Of a stretch of DNA of 22,282 nt, positions 20,760 to 22,282 are shown one piece after another (position 1 is the stretch's first letter; each line of letters opens with the position of its first letter). The position numbers and the translations under genes were made by a program. Origin of the DNA: an uncultured Eubacteriales bacterium (lineage in GTDB: Bacteria; Bacillota; Clostridia; Oscillospirales; Oscillospiraceae). The notes beneath the pieces were generated by a model, which worked only from the letters and a program-made list of their open reading frames with translations, searched no databases and was not told where the DNA came from. The stretch is taken from positions 1 to 22,282 of the forward strand of contig CABSFY010000034.1 of the NCBI GenBank assembly GCA_902477055.1, read 5' to 3'.

Positions 20760-21452
20760 ATGATTTACACGACAGAAGTACAGCATATGTGTCCGGTTGC
20801 AAAGGGCGCATACCATGGTCCGGCGCCCATCCCCGAAGAGGGCAAGTGGGTTCAGGCGAAGGAAATCACCGACATTTCCGGCTTTACGCACGGTGTCGGC
20901 TGGTGCGCGCCGCAGCAGGGCGCGTGCAAGCTCACGCTGAACGTCAAGAACGGCGTTATCGAAGAAGCGCTGGTCGAAACGATCGGCTGCTCCGGCATGA
21001 CCCATTCGGCAGCCATGGCCTCCGAGATTCTGATCGGCAAGACCATTCTTGAAGCGCTCAACACCGACCTCGTCTGCGACGCAATCAACACCGCGATGCG
21101 TGAGCTGTTCCTTCAGATTGTTTACGGCCGCACCCAGTCTGCCTTCTCCGAAAACGGCCTGTCCGTCGGCGCCTCGATGGAGGACCTCGGCAAGGGTCTG
21201 CGCAGCCAGGTCGGCACGATGTTCGCCACCCGCGAAAAGGGCCCGCGCTACCTCGAAATGGCGGAGGGCTACTGCACCCGTATCGCCCTGAACAAGGACG
21301 ACGAGATCGTCGGCTATGAGTTTATCAACCTCGGCAAGATGATGGACTTCATCAAGAAGGGCGACGACGCCAACACCGCCATCGAAAAGGCCAAGGGTCA
21401 CTACGGCCAGTTCGATAACGCCGCCAAGTACATCGACCCGCGCCAGGAATAA
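20760..21452 (+). CDS. NifU/IscU-like iron-sulfur scaffold protein
   Basis: A 230-residue cytosolic protein. The central region resembles the NifU N-terminal (IscU) fold: ACKLTLNVKNGVIEEALVET, then IGCSGMTHSAAMASEILIGK (Cys77, compare the GCG..SSSLATE region of IscU), then DLVCDAINTAMREL (Cys106). Other cysteines are at 11, 49, 56 and 172. The C-terminal 80 residues are an extension not found in plain IscU. It probably binds a metal or iron-sulfur cluster, but is not a standard Isc or Suf member and has no IscS or SufS next to it. ATG 20760 has GGAAAGGA upstream. The GGGtGRT gene follows 18 bp later; I recall this pairing in other Clostridia. Confidence 0.82.
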   Translation: MIYTTEVQHMCPVAKGAYHGPAPIPEEGKWVQAKEITDISGFTHGVGWCAPQQGACKLTLNVKNGVIEEALVETIGCSGMTHSAAMASEILIGKTILEALNTDLVCDAINTAMRELFLQIVYGRTQSAFSENGLSVGASMEDLGKGLRSQVGTMFATREKGPRYLEMAEGYCTRIALNKDDEIVGYEFINLGKMMDFIKKGDDANTAIEKAKGHYGQFDNAAKYIDPRQE

Positions 21453-21470
21453 GGTAAGGAGGATACGAAA

Positions 21471-22282
21471 ATGGCTTTGTTTGAAAGTTACGAAAGAAGA
21501 ATCGACAAAATCAACGGTGTCCTCGCGCAGTACGGCATCGGCTCCGTCGAGGAGTGCCGCGAGATCTGCAAGGCGAAGGGCTTCGACCCCTATGAGATCG
21601 TCAAGAGCATTCAGCCCATCTGCTTTGAGAACGCCTGCTGGGCTTACACTGTTGGCGCGGCCATCGCGCTGAAGTCTGGCGTTAAGACCGCCGCCGAAGC
21701 CTCCAAGAAGATCGGCGAGGGCCTGCAATCCTTCTGCATCGACGGCTCCGTCGCGGAGGACCGCAAGGTCGGCCTCGGCCACGGCAACCTCGGCGCAATG
21801 CTGCTGAGCGAGGAGTCCAAGTGCTTCGCGTTCCTCGCGGGCCACGAGTCCTTCGCAGCCGCCGAAGGCGCGATCGGCATCGTCCGCAACGCCAATAAGG
21901 CCCGTAAGACCCCCCTCCGCGTGATCCTGAACGGCCTCGGCAAGGACGCCGCGCAGATCATTTCCCGTATCAACGGCTTCACCTATGTCCAGACCCAGTT
22001 CGACTACTACACCGGCGAGCTGAAGATCGTCCGCGAGATCCGTTACTCCGAGGGCGAGCGCGCCAACGTCCGCTGCTACGGCGCTGACGATGTCCGCGAG
22101 GGCGTTGCCATCATGCACCATGAGGGCGTGGACGTTTCCATCACCGGCAACTCCACCAACCCCACCCGCTTCCAGCACCCGGTCGCCGGCACCTATAAGA
22201 AGGAATGCATCGAGCAGGGCAAGAAGTACTTCTCCGTCGCTTCCGGCGGCGGCACGGGCCGCACGCTCCATCCGGACAACAT
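21471..22282 (+). CDS. GGGtGRT protein, 3' end beyond window
   Basis: This reading frame is open from ATG 21471 to the window edge, giving 270 residues with no stop. AAGGAGG lies 8 nt upstream. The motif GGGTGRT at residues 259-265, in FSVASGGGTGRTLHPDN, gives the family its name. Other conserved-looking parts are CFENACWAYTVGAAIALKSG (51-70), LGHGNLGAMLLSEESKCFAFLAGHESFAAAEGA (102-134) and VSITGNSTNPTRFQHPVAGTYKKECIEQGKKYF. Eight cysteines and several His are available for metal binding. Family function is unknown. The gene is cotranscribed with the NifU-like scaffold, so the pair may share a cluster-related task. Only the C-terminus is missing. Confidence 0.9.
   Translation, partial: MALFESYERRIDKINGVLAQYGIGSVEECREICKAKGFDPYEIVKSIQPICFENACWAYTVGAAIALKSGVKTAAEASKKIGEGLQSFCIDGSVAEDRKVGLGHGNLGAMLLSEESKCFAFLAGHESFAAAEGAIGIVRNANKARKTPLRVILNGLGKDAAQIISRINGFTYVQTQFDYYTGELKIVREIRYSEGERANVRCYGADDVREGVAIMHHEGVDVSITGNSTNPTRFQHPVAGTYKKECIEQGKKYFSVASGGGTGRTLHPDN

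Noticed and set aside
20733..22271. 512-residue open frame antisense to the NifU-like and GGGtGRT genes
   Set aside because: It crosses two well-supported genes and their intergenic gap and has the Val/Asp/Gly/Ala/Leu-rich composition of a shadow frame.

Overview
This 22.3 kb chromosomal window looks like a moderately high-GC member of the Clostridia, most likely an Oscillospirales-type gut anaerobe. That placement is an inference. It rests on strong AGGAGG ribosome-binding sites, sigma-A promoters close to consensus, a perfect CIRCE operator, a SpoIIQ-like sporulation peptidase, a SipW-type signal peptide, a C_GCAxxG_C_C redox protein and a GGGtGRT protein. There is no rRNA, CRISPR array, transposase or integrase.

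Layout. Positions 1-139 hold a structured repeat and the terminator of the first gene. On the minus strand come an ABC-F ATPase with one degenerate nucleotide site (140-1738) and a MATE exporter (1846-3240). A 500-bp gap (3241-3741) carries the MATE promoter, an orphan terminator, palindromic repeat units, heptamer repeats and the promoter with CIRCE of htpG (3742-5634, plus). Two flavoproteins overlapping by ATGA follow on the minus strand (5692-8465). Next are DUF896 and DUF1294 small proteins, a lipoprotein, a membrane-anchored protein, a GtrA protein and a PAP2 enzyme (8538-11272). The minus-strand block 11395-14335 holds a SipW-dependent TasA-like/beta-helix protein with a long structured leader, tRNA-Trp, a CAT-anticodon tRNA (probably Ile2) and a SpoIIQ-like M23 peptidase. 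A secreted SpaA-like protein (14456) and a purine permease (15260) are on plus; gdhA and a DegV protein are on minus. The right end (19341-22282) is plus: an unknown acidic protein with a C_GCAxxG_C_C protein, then a NifU-like scaffold with a GGGtGRT protein that runs off the window.

How the genes work together. Most units are short, with their own promoter and intrinsic terminator, so this is largely housekeeping chromosome. The functionally suggestive pairs are the two flavoproteins, the membrane protein with GtrA, the unknown protein with the C_GCAxxG_C_C protein, and the NifU-like protein with GGGtGRT.

Most noteworthy: a 60-bp element at 9-68 that recurs inverted at 13569-13628 with 57/60 identity and a conserved 45-nt hairpin; the NifU-like/GGGtGRT pair behind a leader that can form alternative hairpins; the one-site-degenerate ABC-F; and the orphan SipW-type beta-helix protein. 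All searches and structure calculations remain to be done; nothing here was computed beyond reading the sequence.
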